Shown: positions 22,382 through 34,145 of the stretch, piece after piece | Layout of the letters: every line of letters begins with the position of its first letter | Numbering within the stretch: the first letter of the stretch is position 1 | From: Orobanche coerulescens | Taxonomy: Eukaryota > Streptophyta > Magnoliopsida > Lamiales > Orobanchaceae | Reading direction: 5' to 3' | Assembly (NCBI GenBank): GCA_033398695.1 | Contig: CM065801.1 | Location: forward strand, 3,162,001-3,226,000 | Length of the DNA stretch: 64,000 nt | Position numbers and translations under genes: made by a program | The notes under the pieces: generated by a model | The model's database searches: none | The model's input: only the letters and a program-made list of their open reading frames with translations | What the model was told of the DNA's origin: nothing

Positions 22382-23522
22382 GTTGCTCTTATTTCTAATA
22401 TACCAAAATAATAATTTATTAAATTAAATAACATATAGTTTATCAAATTCACCCATAAGACTAACCAACGTGTTTAAATTTGTGCAAATATATACACAAT
22501 TGTTGGTCCTTTTTTCATCTTCATGTTTTCTTGTACACCACTTAAATTGTGTGGCCCTCGCGCGTTGCACAAATTAATAATAGATGAAATTTTAGCATGT
22601 GAGAAAATAAAGATTTTATAAAAAAAATTTGTTAAATCTTTAAAATACAATTAACTATTCTTAAAAGGAAAATATTTTGTATGAAATATACATATCACGT
22701 TGGAATACCTAATCATATTTATAATTCAATTTGCAATTTAGTGAAAAAATTATGTGACTCAATTATAATACTATTTTTCATATTATGGTATGAATAATGT
22801 CATGATAGATCTTGTTTTGTTAGTATTTCTTCGTGGAACATGTTGATACAAACTAAATGCAATCTATCTATAATTGAGTCCTAATAATTAATGTTGAGTT
22901 TTAATGATTAATGTCATTAAAATTTAATCTCAATAATTAAATGTTGAGTCTTAATTATTAATGTCATTAATACATCTTTACATATAAAGTCAATTGTTTT
23001 TAATGTCTTGAATTTTTAGTATCATGTTAAAAATACTTATCAACAATGTCAAAATATCAATGTCAAAATACATTTTAAAAATGGTTAAATTTCTTTTTTT
23101 CTAAGTTGTGAAATATAATACAACCTTTAATTATTTGGGTTATATTGAGGTAATTAAAAGATTAGTCAAAGTTTCGGGGTCACAACCAACTCAATTTTTG
23201 TTTATTTTTTACATTCGTAGATATTAAGAACTCTTTCTGGTTTTGTGATTGGTTAATAATCTTGATTATGTTGAAAGTTGTTTTGGATGTCATTGTCCAT
23301 CGATCAGAAAGGTATTCTATTAAACCAAATAAAAACTTAGAGCTGCATATATTATTGAAAAAAAAATGTACCACAATCTATTAGTAAACACCGATTTGGT
23401 GCGACTCGACCCAACCCGATCCAATCAATTAAAAAGTTATAATTAACAGTTCGAACAATTCTTTTATCGGTACTTTTAATACTTTACGCTAAACATCAAA
23501 TATCACAAAAAATTATGCAATA
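22382..23522. other. AT-rich sequence, probably body of a Helitron
   Basis: There is no coding region. A CTCGCGCGTTGCAC segment near 22557 resembles the reverse complement of the 3' hairpin at 23523. Short GTTGAGTTTTAATGATTAAT-like repeats occur at 22893-22970. Confidence 0.35.
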
Positions 23523-23552
23523 CGTGTGCAACGCACGAGTCTGAATGACTAG
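23523..23552 (+). mobile_element. Helitron 3' terminus
   Basis: A stem-loop CGTGTGCAACGCACG is followed 11 nt later by CTAG and then T, matching the Helitron 3' rule (hairpin then CTRR before T). The 5' end is not located. Confidence 0.6.
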
Positions 23553-24150
23553 TTTAAATAGAATGATTATGTCCGTTCGAACTTAAAAAAAATATATTAA
23601 AAGTAACTACAGAATTCATTAGTTTTAATAATCAAACAATCTTTAAAATTGTGAAAGTTTGACCAACACTTCGATAATTTTCTAGACTTCTCTAGCTGAA
23701 TTTATCTAGGTACTTTTGTATAAGTATCGGTAATTCGGTATGTCATGTTTTATCCCGCCTTCTGTTCAATATAAATGTCGTCAAACTTTGGTCATATTAA
23801 ACTTTGATTATCTATTATGTTTATATATTATATCAATCAATATTTTATTATTGAATTCCTTTTTATCAAGTATAATATATTATTATATCTTGATAATTTG
23901 TTCATGATCTAATTAAAAAATTATTCATGATCAATATTTTATCTTAAATTACAAAACGATATATAATTTAATGGTACCACAGTTGCCATGAACTTCTATC
24001 CTAATTTAAAGATATAGAGTTGGACTCCTGAAAAACACAAAAAATCTAAAATTAAGCTCGATATAAAAGTATGAGTGGCAGACATGATCCTCGTAATCCT
24101 TAAATATCCGTATATACACACAATCACACACACACGTGCGCCCGCGCGCA

Positions 24151-24151
<1 letters not shown>

Positions 24152-24209
<58 letters not shown>
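24152..24209. repeat. (CA)n(TA)n microsatellite
   Basis: A run of CA dinucleotides passes directly into TA dinucleotides, 58 bp in all. ORFs across it are artefacts. Confidence 0.95.
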
Positions 24210-24486
24210 GAATTTGGTACACATATATTAATTAAATGTATGATCAATATTTATTCCCATAAAAAATTATGCATATACATTATTTTATTGTATTGACATA
24301 TTTATCTATATAATACATAATTTCAATATAAATCTTTTGATAAATTAAATATAATACTTTATATACATATGCTAATTCAAGTATAGATCACACAAAAATA
24401 ATAATTTAAATTTATTTATATTTCTTATTCAAGAAGTCGTTTTCGATTTTTCATTCAATCCATACTCTCTCGCTCTATCTTTCGTT

Positions 24487-24656
24487 GTGTTTAGCACTAG
24501 CTTATCAATTAACTTATTCAAGAGCTTATTTGATCATTGACTAAAAAAAACACGTTTCGTAAACGACTAGCTTCTCAAATCAGCTAGCTGATTGATAAGC
24601 TAATTTTCAAGCTTATGAAAAAAAGAAGCTAGCTTATCATCTTTATATATTTCATA
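24487..24656. other. Possible half of a MITE split by a Helitron
   Basis: TGTTTAGCACTAGCTTATCA and several AGCTTATCA-type repeats precede the Helitron boundary. Matching inverted text (CTAGCTTATCAG then GCTAAACA) occurs at 35340-35371. A Helitron insertion into a MITE would explain this; evidence is limited. Confidence 0.35.
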
Positions 24657-25566
24657 CTAGTATAACACCCGTGTAATTACACGGGAACACAAAAAAGAAC
24701 TCTTATGTAAATATATAATATGTAAATTGTTCATTATAAATTTCATAATACTTCTTTATAAACTACATTATTTGTCTGTTTATGTACACCATTCTCATCG
24801 CAACAAAAGATTTCTAGTATTTCCTGATCTTCACTCTTGATATGGCTACATAAAGCTAACCAAGACCGAATACGGGTCTTGGAAGATACATATCGACATG
24901 AGAGAGCGTGTGACCTTGAATCTTAAATATAGTCATGGTAAAGCTCATAATAAGTGGGAATTGGCGTATTTGAAATTTAAATGGTAATCTGCTATCTAAC
25001 GGGCTTAATATCAATTGTGGAATAAGTACCTTACTCTCAAAATTGTTCCCCGAACTTTTTGTTCAATAATATGGTTACGGATCATAATCCTGATGATTGT
25101 CCATTTGAATTAGCATAATCGAGACTCTAACTTACGATTTCAAGATGTGATTTGGAATTCTAGAACAGTTGATGCTATTCAAAAAAATACATTGAATATA
25201 CTTGATTTTGACTTTAGAGGTCGCAGAGATTTTGCATATACTATCAGAACTTAGATATATTCGTTTGTCTTTTGAAATTATAGACATCACGTAATCGTGT
25301 ACTCTCTCCACAATGTTGGTTGTTGGCGTCACGGTAGCTTTTTCTTCGGAAAATTACTTTATGGAAAGTTACTTATAAGTGAATGATAGTACTTTCAGCA
25401 ATGCTGCAATATGATCTTCGGCATTCCAGATTAGTAATATCAAGAATATCAATCAAGATTTCTCTATCGACTTCTTCACCCAGCTCACCATCTACAATTT
25501 TGAGAATTCATTCGGAGAAGTTCTTAATTTCTTATAGATGGTGAGATGACAGTGTCTGTCCAATAA
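24657..25566 (-). mobile_element. Helitron, 3' end and helicase part
   Basis: On the minus strand the element ends in CTAG (24657-24660), preceded by the perfect 18 bp palindrome CCCGTGTAATTACACGGG (24668-24685) as the 3' hairpin. Rightward comes Helitron helicase sequence, until family A interrupts it at 25567. The Helitron resumes at 33702. Confidence 0.85.
24790..25566 (-). pseudogene. Helitron Rep-helicase C-terminal fragment
   Basis: Minus-strand translation gives, in order, ILKIVDGELGEEVDREIL, then TPTTNIVERVHDYVMSII, RIYLSSDSICK, FLNSINCSRIPNHILKS, LPFKFQIRQFPLIMSFTM, IFKIQGHTLSHVDMYLPRPV and YVAISRV. These are the late motifs of Pif1-family helicases of Helitrons, including the conserved Q-G-T/Q-L near the end. 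Several stops and frameshifts make it a pseudogene. The enzyme unwinds DNA during rolling-circle transposition. The piece just upstream lies beyond the family A element at 33702-33775. Confidence 0.9.
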
Positions 25567-26035
25567 TTAATTGTAACACCCCCCAAGTTATTCAGGGTAT
25601 ATTACAGCGCCGTGAGCCCCGCCGGGGGACCCACAAGGCAATGAAACCATATACATCACCTACACAAAACAATACCTCGGCAACACAGGCCGGAACATCA
25701 AGGAAACTGAAAAATACAATACTCGAGTATTTAAAATCCATTCCAGTACAACAACACTGAATGGAGGAGTCCAAAAAGATAACCGGAGACAAGACACAGT
25801 ATCACACTTGCCCATCATCTTCATGCCGACCCGATACTACCGTCTGCTTCTCCCGAACTCGAAATACATGAAAAGTATTTCCCCCATAAAGGGGTTAGCC
25901 GTCGAATAGCTAGTGCAAGTATATCAAGTATGAAACACAATACTCCTCGACAATAAAGTAAATGTAACCGTCAATTCATCAATTCAAGACTAGTATTCCG
26001 GAATAACTAAATCTCATAGTGTCACATCAAGACGT

Positions 26036-26222
26036 ATGTGAATGCCGTAGAAACGGTTCGTTCATATCATCCGTCAATACATGTATGAATGCCGTAAAAA
26101 CGGTTCGTTCATATCATGCCATCAATACATATATGAATGCCGTAAAAACGGTTCGTTCATATTATTCCATCAATATATCTATGAATGCCGTAAAAATGGT
26201 TCGTTCATATTATACCATCAAT
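26036..26222 (-). repeat. ~48 bp tandem repeats in family A LTR, left copy
   Basis: Four units share TGAATGCCGTAAAAACGGTT and TTCATATCATNCCATCAATA-type text. Each unit includes CCGTAAAAACGG, a small inverted repeat. They would lie inside the candidate leader intron. Confidence 0.88.
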
Positions 26223-26962
26223 ATTACTTACTTTCAAAGTCGAGAACGTACAATCATAAATATATACTTGCCTTTGAGACATCGAGAAATCGAACGGAGG
26301 AAGGGTATGAGTTCGGTAGGTACAAGAACGCGCTTACGGCACCTAAACGATTCGCAAGGAATATGATAATTAATTATCCATACTCAAATTACAGGAAGAG
26401 ACTCCCGAAACTCGTCTACGATTCAAGAAAATACACGGGTGAACAACTAAAGGTTGGGAAATCGCCCAAACTCCCACAAGTTCGAAAACGGCACAATTCA
26501 ACCAGTAAAATCGTAAGAAAAACACGCATACGGCATAGATATATCATAATCTCAAGGTTCTCAAGCTTCAAATCGGATAAATCGGACGAATCTACGAAAA
26601 CCCCCAAAATTCAACACAATATTCAAAGTGTTCTTGAATAATCTTTCAATAATCCGATGAATACTCAAACGTGTCCATAATCATGCGTATATCACTTCAT
26701 ACACCATGATTTTAACATCCAAAACATCATTACCCAATACAAAATCGAAATCCAAGATGTTGAAGAAATTACCTCTTGAAGATCCAAGCACTATGATTCG
26801 AAGAATACGCGATAGATCGATGATCCGAGCTTCACAATCGAAAAGAGATAAAGTGAAATCACACACTCAAGTGATAGGTGAAGAAACTTCTCTCTCAAGC
26901 CTTCTCTCTCGCGCCCAAGTGAAGAAATGGGGAAAAAATGAGGTGATCCGCTCAAAAAACGC

Positions 26963-26970
26963 AGATATAG
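26963..26970 (-). promoter_or_regulatory. TATA candidate of family A LTR
   Basis: Minus-strand CCTATATC lies immediately downstream of the GCCGCGGC array. The same text occurs in the right LTR at 32852-32859. Confidence 0.45.
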
Positions 26971-26983
26971 GGCTGACTGTCAT

Positions 26984-27195
26984 GTGTGCCGCGGCCCAGG
27001 CCGAGTGTGCCGCGGCACAGGCCCAAAAATGGCTCCCAGTGGTCGACAGTGTGCCGCGGCCCGGCCAAGTGTGCCGCGGCAGTGACTCGGCAGTGTGCCG
27101 CGGCCCTGCCGGCATGTGCCGCGACACCAGGTAGAGACGGGTCGGCCAACAATTGAACACGAGTGTGCCGCGGCCCGGACAGGTGTGCCGCGGCA
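26984..27195 (-). promoter_or_regulatory. Array of GTGCCGCGGC palindromes (family A, left LTR)
   Basis: Eight copies of TGTGCCGCGGC (core GCCGCGGC, a perfect palindrome) lie near 26985, 27006, 27051, 27070, 27093, 27116, 27165 and 27184. The sixth is mutated to GCCGCGAC. Just beyond are CCGGCCAGT repeats (27238-27300). On the minus strand the array sits directly upstream of the TATA candidate. Confidence 0.85.
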
Positions 27196-27796
27196 GTGAC
27201 TCGGCATTGTGCCTGCTTGGCCAGCGTCCGACATCGTTCGGCCAGAACTCGAAATCCGTCCGGCCAGTCACGCAACCGTCCGGCCAGTGCCCGGCCACAG
27301 GACTCGACGACTCGATTTCCGAAAAACATACGGAACGAACACGACGAAAAGTTCGCGGACAACATCAGTGACCCGAAATGAAAGGGTAATGCAATAATTA
27401 ATCATACGCGACTGAGAAAAGGGTCGAGACAACAAATACAGATACGGATATCCCTAACTTTGGGTAAATTACAAAATGGCCCATAACGCCCGAAATTCAC
27501 GATACGTGATCGAATAACCAAACCGAAGTCCACAACACGTCTAACAAAGTTAAACGGACCTACGGGAAACTCGAAACAAGAGTTTAGAACGAGATTCGCC
27601 AGAATCGAACTCAAGTGCGGAAAAGTCGCTAAAAAGCACGGAACTCAACAAAACGACACCGAAACAAACTCGGATGTTGAAAAGTGTAGAATTAATCATT
27701 CTCAGGATGACGAAACAGTCCCAAGCGAATCGTCAAAACGGACTTCCGCCAAAAAAAAAAAGAAAATTACTGGAAATCGAATTTGTGGATATTACA

Positions 27797-27840
27797 TTCT
27801 ACCCTCCTTAAAAGAAGTTTCGTCCCGAAACTTAAAACAA
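27797..27840 (-). other. Polypurine tract and adjoining hairpin, family A
   Basis: Minus-strand AAGGAGGGTAGAA directly precedes the 3' LTR. Next to it is AAGTTTCGGGACGAAACTT, an inverted repeat able to form a stem. The same pairing is seen at the family D LTR. Confidence 0.8.
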
Positions 27841-29997
27841 GTAGGGAGAAAAATATCCCGCTAGGAAAAACTCACGAGATACACAAGAACCGAAAATTTA
27901 CGCCCAAACGGCGAATCATCAAGATAGAACATTACAATACGTTACCCGAAGGTAAACCAAACTAATGCCGAAATAGATACGAATCACAATGCCCGAAGGC
28001 TCCAACGGAAAATACCGATACATCACAATGGCTCGAAGCCAATGTACTCAAGTAAATCATCACAATACATATCTCAAAGAAACAAACGTAATCGCCGGAC
28101 ATACCTCGGCGTATGAGCGACCCGATGCATAAATCGTCGGACATATCCAATACAACATGGACTACGAACGACCAAACGATAAGTCTCAAGAGGGACATCA
28201 CAGTACGCCCGATCCGGAAATGTGTCCTTGCACATGTCCACCCCGTATACGGAATCCAGAATATACGTGTGACAATGTACCTAATTAGCCTCACGAACTA
28301 CGTCTCGTGTGCACGGTCCAATGCGGAAACATCCACGCATGACCATCGTGTGCCTGGCTAAAAATCATACACATAACCAATCAGCACGCAGATATGATTC
28401 CAGATATGCCACGATACGACGTGACAACAAAACTCAAAGGATAATATATCCTATACGGATCATACGACTCACCAAGTGAACGATGACACATGAATAATGA
28501 AAGATCGACACGACCAACAATATTCAAAACAACCATCCTGGGATCAAAATCTCTAAGGATCGATTAACACGGGCAATAATCACAACACAACAATTCGGGA
28601 AATTCTCAACCCTCAACGATCACAAAATTACCAAGTTCACAAGAATAATAGTGTGCTGCCTTGAGTCGGCCAACACGACAATAATAATTCAACGGATGGG
28701 AACTATCCTCGACAGTCCCAATTCAATACTTCGATTACCGTAGAATGGCCAATCGATAACAACGATACAACGAATGAGAATATTTTTGACACGGATGGGA
28801 ATTATCTTCGATAATCCCAATTCAATACCTCGATTACCTTAGAACGGTCAATCGATAATCAATGATACGATAGAATAGATGCCCCGGCGCCTTAAACCGA
28901 CCACCGAAACGGAGATGATAAAAGGATATATCAAACGCCTTCAATCGGCTAACGCAACATCATAGCAACAGTTCCAATTCGATAATAAAGATTCAACGAT
29001 GCCTCAGAACGACATTAATCGTGAACAATAATAATCGATACATCGATACCGCGAACCGGCTATCGCCAACATCAGTATAAAAAAGAATCTCAATGCCTTA
29101 AACCGGCCGTTAACGAATAACAATAATATTTAGCATAATTGCCGAAGGGTATTGCATCAAACAATTCCCGAATATCAACAAAATCATAAAGAGGCCAAGT
29201 CTCGAAATGATTCACGCATTCGTACACTCACATGATAACATTAATCTCATTGATTAGTACAAGTATAAAACTTGCCTCGATATCTATACAACGAACTGTT
29301 ACCAACTCAGTTAATTTCGTCTACGAGTTCCTCAGTTCCGACCAAGCTGATTACGAACTCTTCAACCGCAACCGAAACAAAACAGTCATAATCCACGATC
29401 AAACATCAGCTTTATTGTAAAACGAAGGATTAATAAACAACAGGTTCGATGATGATTAATATCAATACAACAAGGCCCCAACTCACCGGTTCCACAATAT
29501 CTCGATTAAACGCAGTCTGAATTATCCAACTCAGACCCTCACGAATCCATGTCCACAAGACGAGCCGAAATCCGATGATCATAACAGCAACCAATTCAGA
29601 CCAATAATAAGGGTCTAAATGTTATCGATTCCAAACTCAATTCTTAAATACGAATTGACAAGGTTCCCTTCTCGTAAATCCATCGTTAAAATTTACTTAT
29701 GACCGTCATCAATTCGAATCATCCGACTGGTTCAAAACAATAGATAGTCATATTAAAAAGGTTATCCAACAATCCAATCATTCGACTTGAATATTTGCTC
29801 CAGACGTATGGGCTTCTAAATTCAGAGATGAATAATAGTCTCATCAAACTCATAATCACATTCGTATTCCAATACGAATATTATTTCAAACACGTAGTTT
29901 AGCTCTAGATATGAACATTCCATATTCATTTTCAAAACATCAACACTTCTTAAAAATTTTCATCACCTCGTATAACATTATCACATGATACCATAAT
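27841..29997. other. Interior of family A, no recognisable pol
   Basis: Short ORFs only. Two ~98 bp tandem units lie at 28692-28870 (around TCCCAATTCAATACTTCGAT and TTACCGTAGAA). Several GCCTTAAACCGGC-like pieces recur at 28880-29110. Beside the family D LTR the minus strand carries TGGTATCATG (29976-29995), a probable degenerate primer site. Confidence 0.5.
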
Positions 29998-30835
29998 TGT
30001 AACACCCCCAAATCCTCCTTGGAATATTATTACACGCCGTAAACCCTTCTCACAAGGATTTACCAGGCTAAGCACAATTTTCCACATCATTTCAAAAATG
30101 CCAAAAAGACCGATGACGGTAATATTTTTCAAATACCAAAAAAAATAAATCATTTTTCAAATACCGTCATAAAAATACCGTCAAAATGATCAAGGCCAAA
30201 ACGCCAAAAACTCAGTTTAGGGAATCGGTTTTACGAAATAAAATTCAGTTGGCAAAATACCAAAAGCCCATTCAAAATACTCACGCAGCGGATAAAAGTA
30301 CAGTCCAATTTATGCATTTACATTGAAATAAGACGAACCTCAAAATACACGATTCCCAACATACTCCCTCCCAAGTAGTAATCCTTAAAAAAAATGAACC
30401 ACTAAGAAGAATAATTGGACTCCATTCCAAGAATCATCAAAACTTCAAGAACAATATTTAAATCCGAGCTCTCCAATCTTAATCTTGTTTAAGAGAATCA
30501 TCTCTCAATGTTTAGGAACTTCAAGTACTTCCCAAGGCTCTCTCTATTGACTGAAGGAAGGAGAATGGACGAAATGCCTCTCAGCACTCGTCTATCCCCT
30601 CTATAAAACACATCACTAGCGCGCGCTAGACCTTATATTTAGCGTACGCTACAGGACTAGCATGCGCTATTCCTCGACCAACATCTCGACATACCAAACG
30701 ATCATACGGCACAATGAATACATATACGCATTCAACAACATCGTCATACGTTCACATCATCCTCAAGCACAATTATCCATCACGACATCCAACATATAAA
30801 CGAAAAAAAAATATCCAAAAAATCAGGGTATTACA
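29998..30835 (-). repeat. Family D LTR
   Basis: On plus it runs from TGTAACACCCCCAAATCC to GGGTATTACA (838 bp). A polypurine tract with hairpin adjoins its right side and a primer-like TGGTATCA its left side, both on the minus strand. It is therefore a shared LTR between two interiors rather than a solo LTR. The terminus resembles families A, B, C and E. Confidence 0.75.
30601..30680 (-). promoter_or_regulatory. TAGCGYRCGCTA palindromes and TATA (family D)
   Basis: CTAGCGCGCGCTAG (perfect 14 bp palindrome), TTAGCGTACGCTAC and CTAGCATGCGCTAT lie at 30615-30672. On the minus strand GTTTTATAG (30601-30609) follows within a few bases as TATA box. Confidence 0.75.
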
Positions 30836-31350
30836 CTCTACCCCCCTTAAAAACAAGTTTCGTCCTCGAAACTTGCAATCACTCGCACAAACAACATTTC
30901 AACGGGAATTCAAATTCACCAAGAATTATCGAATAATCCGAACAACATACTTACAAGTCTGTGAAGTCGAAGATCTCCCGTGATACTAGCATGCGACTCC
31001 TAAACAAAGTCTCAACATAATACCGATACATACCAATATCGCAATTAGCAATTTAACAAAATCTCAAGGAAGAGTTCACGTCCGTGACCACGGCCACGAT
31101 TCTTCCTACTTTCGGCCAACATTTTGAAGGGCACACACGTGCGTAAGTATAATCCAAATCGCACATTCTCGAAGTGATCAATTCCCAAGAATACCAAGCT
31201 ATAAACGAAGCGATTAAGAAAAATACAAGAAGAGTGAGAGGACTTACAAGTACCGGTCGCACTGTGATGATGGCAGAGTAGTGATACTGTGGGCAAATGA
31301 TGACTCAATCGACCCAAAAAGACCGACAGCCTAGGTATCCATAAACCTAA
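30836..31350 (-). other. Polypurine tract of D and leader of family A
   Basis: Minus-strand AAGGGGGGTAGAG and the AAGTTTCGAGGACGAAACTT stem lie at 30836-30870. Toward 31350 is the family A leader, with TTGTAAGTCC near 31245, which resembles a splice donor. No gene. Confidence 0.6.
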
Positions 31351-31362
31351 GCTCTGATACCA
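31351..31362 (-). other. Primer-binding site, initiator-Met tRNA type
   Basis: The minus strand reads TGGTATCAGAGC, the common plant retroelement site complementary to the 3' end of initiator tRNA-Met, 5 nt after the 5' LTR end. Confidence 0.9.
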
Positions 31363-31367
31363 TATTC

Positions 31368-33696
31368 TGTAACACCCCCAAGTTATTCAGGGTATATTAC
31401 AGCGCCGTGAGCCCCGTCGGGGGACCCACAAGGCTAAACATACGCGGAACTAAGAAACTTGACCGAGAAGGTCTACATACAATGGAATGAAAGACAATAC
31501 AAATAGTATTAAAAACCATAGCCAGTGAAACCATATACATCACCTACACAAAACAATACCTCGGCAACACAGGCCGGAACATCAAGGAAACTGAAAAATA
31601 CAATACTCGAGTATTTAAAATCCATTCCAGTACAACAACACTGAATGGAGGAGTCCAAAAAGATAACCGGAGACAAGACACAGTATCACACTTGCCCATC
31701 ATCTTCATGCCGACCCGATACCCGCCTGTCCGTTCTCCTGGAACCTGAAATACATGAAAAGTATTTCCCCCATAAAGGGGTTAGCCGTCGAATAGCTAGT
31801 GCAAGTATATCAAGTATGAAACACAATACTCCTCGACAATAAAGTAAATGTAACCGTCAATTCATCAATTCAAGACTAGTATTCCGGAATAACTAAATCT
31901 CATAGTGTCACATCAAGACGTATGTGAATGCCGTAGAAACGGTTCGTGTATATCATCCGTCAATACATGTATGAATGCCGTAAAAACGGTTCGTTCATAT
32001 CATGCCATCAATACATATATGAATGCCGTAAAAACGGTTCATTCATATTATGCCATCAATATATCTATGAATGCCGTAAAAACGGTTCGTTCATATTATA
32101 CCATCAATATTACTTACTTTCAAAGTCGAGAACGTACAATCATAAATATATACTTGCCTTTGAGACATCGAGAAATCAAACGGAGGAAGGGTATGAGTTC
32201 GGTAGGTCCAAGAACGCGCTTCCGGCACCTAAACGATTCGCAAGGAATATGATAATTAATTATCCATACTCAAATTACACGAAGAGACTCCCGAAACTCG
32301 TCTACGATTCAAGAAAATACACGGGTGAACAACTAAAGGTTGGGAAATCGCCCAAACTCCCACGAGTTCGAAAACGGCACAATCCAACCCGTAAAATCGT
32401 AAGAAAAACACGCATAGGGCATAGATATATCATAATCTCAATGTTCTCAAGCTTCAAATCGGATAAATCAGACGAATCTACGAAAACCCCCAAAATCCAA
32501 CACAATATTCAAAGTGTTCTTGAATAATCTTTCAATAATCCGATGAATACTCAAACGTGTCCATAATCATGCGTATATCACTTCATACACCATGATTTTA
32601 ACATCCAAAACATCATTACCCAATACAAAATCGAAATCCAAGATGTTGAAGAAATTACCTCTTGAAGATCCAAGCACTATGATTCGAAGAATACGCGATA
32701 GATCGATGATCCGAGCTTCACAATCGAAAAGAGATGAGGAGAAATCATACACTCAAGTGATAGGTGAAGAAACTTCTCTCTCTTAAGCCTTCTCTCTCGT
32801 GCCCAAGTGAAGAAATGGGGAAAAAATGAGGTGATCCGCTCAAAAAACGCAGATATAGGGCTGACTGTCATGTGTGCCGCGGCCGAGGCCGAGTGTGCCG
32901 CGGCACAAGCCCAAATGCTCCCAGTGGTCGACAGTGTGCCGCGGCCCGACCAAGTGTACCGCGGCAGTGACTCGGCAGTGTGCCGCGGCCCTGCCGGCAT
33001 GTGCCGCGGCACCAGGTACAGACGGGTCGGCCAACAATTGAACACGAGTGTGCCGCGGCCCGGACAGGTGTGCCGCGGCAGTGACTCGGCATTGTGCCTG
33101 CTCGGCTAGTGTTCGACATCGTTCGGCCAGAACTCGAAATCCGTCCGGCCAGTCCCGCAATCGTCCGGCCAGTCACGCAACCGTGCGGCCAGTGCCCGGC
33201 CACCAGGGCTCGACGACTCGATTTCCGAAAAACGTACGGAACGAACACGACGAAAAGTTCGCGGACAACATCAGCGACCCGAAATGAAAGGGTAATGCAA
33301 TAATTAATCATACGCGACCGAGAAAAGGGTCGAGACAACAAATACAGATACGGATATCCATAACTTTGGGTAAATTACAAAATGGCCCAAAACGCCCGAA
33401 ATTCACGATACGTGATCGAATAACCAAACCGAAGTCCACAACACGTCTAACAAAGTTAAACGGACCTACGGGAAACTCGAAACAGGAGTTTAGAACGAGA
33501 TTCGCCAGAATCGAACTCAAGTGCGGAAAAGTCGCTAAAAAGCACGGAACTCAACAAAACGACACCGAAACAAACTCGGATGTTGAAAAGTGTAGAATTA
33601 ATCATTCTCAGGATGACGAAACAGTCCCAAGCGAGTCGTCAAAACAGACTTCCGCCAAAAAAAAAAATACCGAAAATCGAATTTGCGAATATTACA
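31368..33696 (-). repeat. Family A 5' LTR
   Basis: It is the complete LTR of family A (2329 bp). It repeats the 48 bp tandem units (31922-32108), the TATA candidate (32852-32859), and the GCCGCGGC array (32873-33085). A candidate leader intron runs from 32157 to 31745 on the minus strand: donor AAAG/GCAAGT, acceptor TATTTCAG/GTTC preceded by a CCCCTTTATGGGG hairpin. Confidence 0.9.
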
Positions 33697-33780
33697 TTAA
33701 TCTCATATTCTTGGTCAGTCTTATGAGTTTGCAATGATGCCAAAGTGAATAAGAACTTATACTTGAATAAACGATATATG
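33697..33780 (-). pseudogene. Helitron helicase, continuation beyond family A
   Basis: Minus-strand translation reads SISSYSLWHHCKLIRLTKNM, then RL at the TTAAT duplication. This is the L-T-K-N-M-R-L helicase motif, and it should continue directly into the sequence at 25566. Upstream the similarity fades into AT-rich DNA. Confidence 0.85.
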
Positions 33781-34099
33781 TATTGTCCTTTAATACAACT
33801 CCATATGTAGAATTATACTAAATAATTGTGGTTAGTTTTAGTAATGTTTTTGGAATTTAAAGAACTTTTGGAAATACATAATAGATCTTGAATTATAACT
33901 TAAAATAAAGCACTTCTCGATCCTTATATTTAAAAAAAAAAAATACATAAATTATTTGGATATAATTTAAAATACAAAAGAAAATTCAAACCTTTCAAAA
34001 ATATATAATTGATTTCAAAGTAGATAAATTAACAAATCTTTTAAAACTTAAAAAATAAAAAATCACTTAAAATTATTTAAAAAATCACTTCGAGTACCT

Positions 34100-34145
<46 letters not shown>

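Larger units (their letters stand above)
25572..27796 (-). repeat. Family A 3' LTR
   Basis: On plus it reads TGTAACACCCCCC...ATATTACA. Compared with the right LTR it lacks ~90 bp near 25655; otherwise the two are nearly identical, so insertion is fairly recent. It holds 48 bp tandem repeats, a palindrome array and a TATA candidate. The ORF 26081-26641 runs through tandem repeats and is not a gene. Confidence 0.9.
25567..33701 (-). mobile_element. LTR element family A, minus strand, TSD TTAAT
   Basis: The element spans 25572-33696, with TTAAT on both sides (25567-25571, 33697-33701). LTRs are 25572-27796 and 31368-33696. The 5' LTR is the right one, because the primer site complement GCTCTGATACCA adjoins its inner end. 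The interior is only ~3.6 kb, has no gag-pol I can recognise, and includes another LTR (family D). The primer site and 3' hairpin/purine tract resemble Tekay/Del-type Ty3/gypsy elements; that placement is inference. Confidence 0.88.

Noticed and set aside
24075..24296. ORFs of His-Thr or Cys-Val repeats
   Set aside because: Translations of the CA/TA microsatellite.
26081..26641. 186-residue ORF (and its 193-residue twin at 31946-32527)
   Set aside because: They translate tandem repeats of the family A LTR; identity of the two reflects LTR duplication, not coding constraint.
26984..27195. CRISPR-like spaced repeats (also 16478-16985 and 44450-44907)
   Set aside because: The genome is a plant; repeats are short palindromes with irregular spacing inside LTRs.
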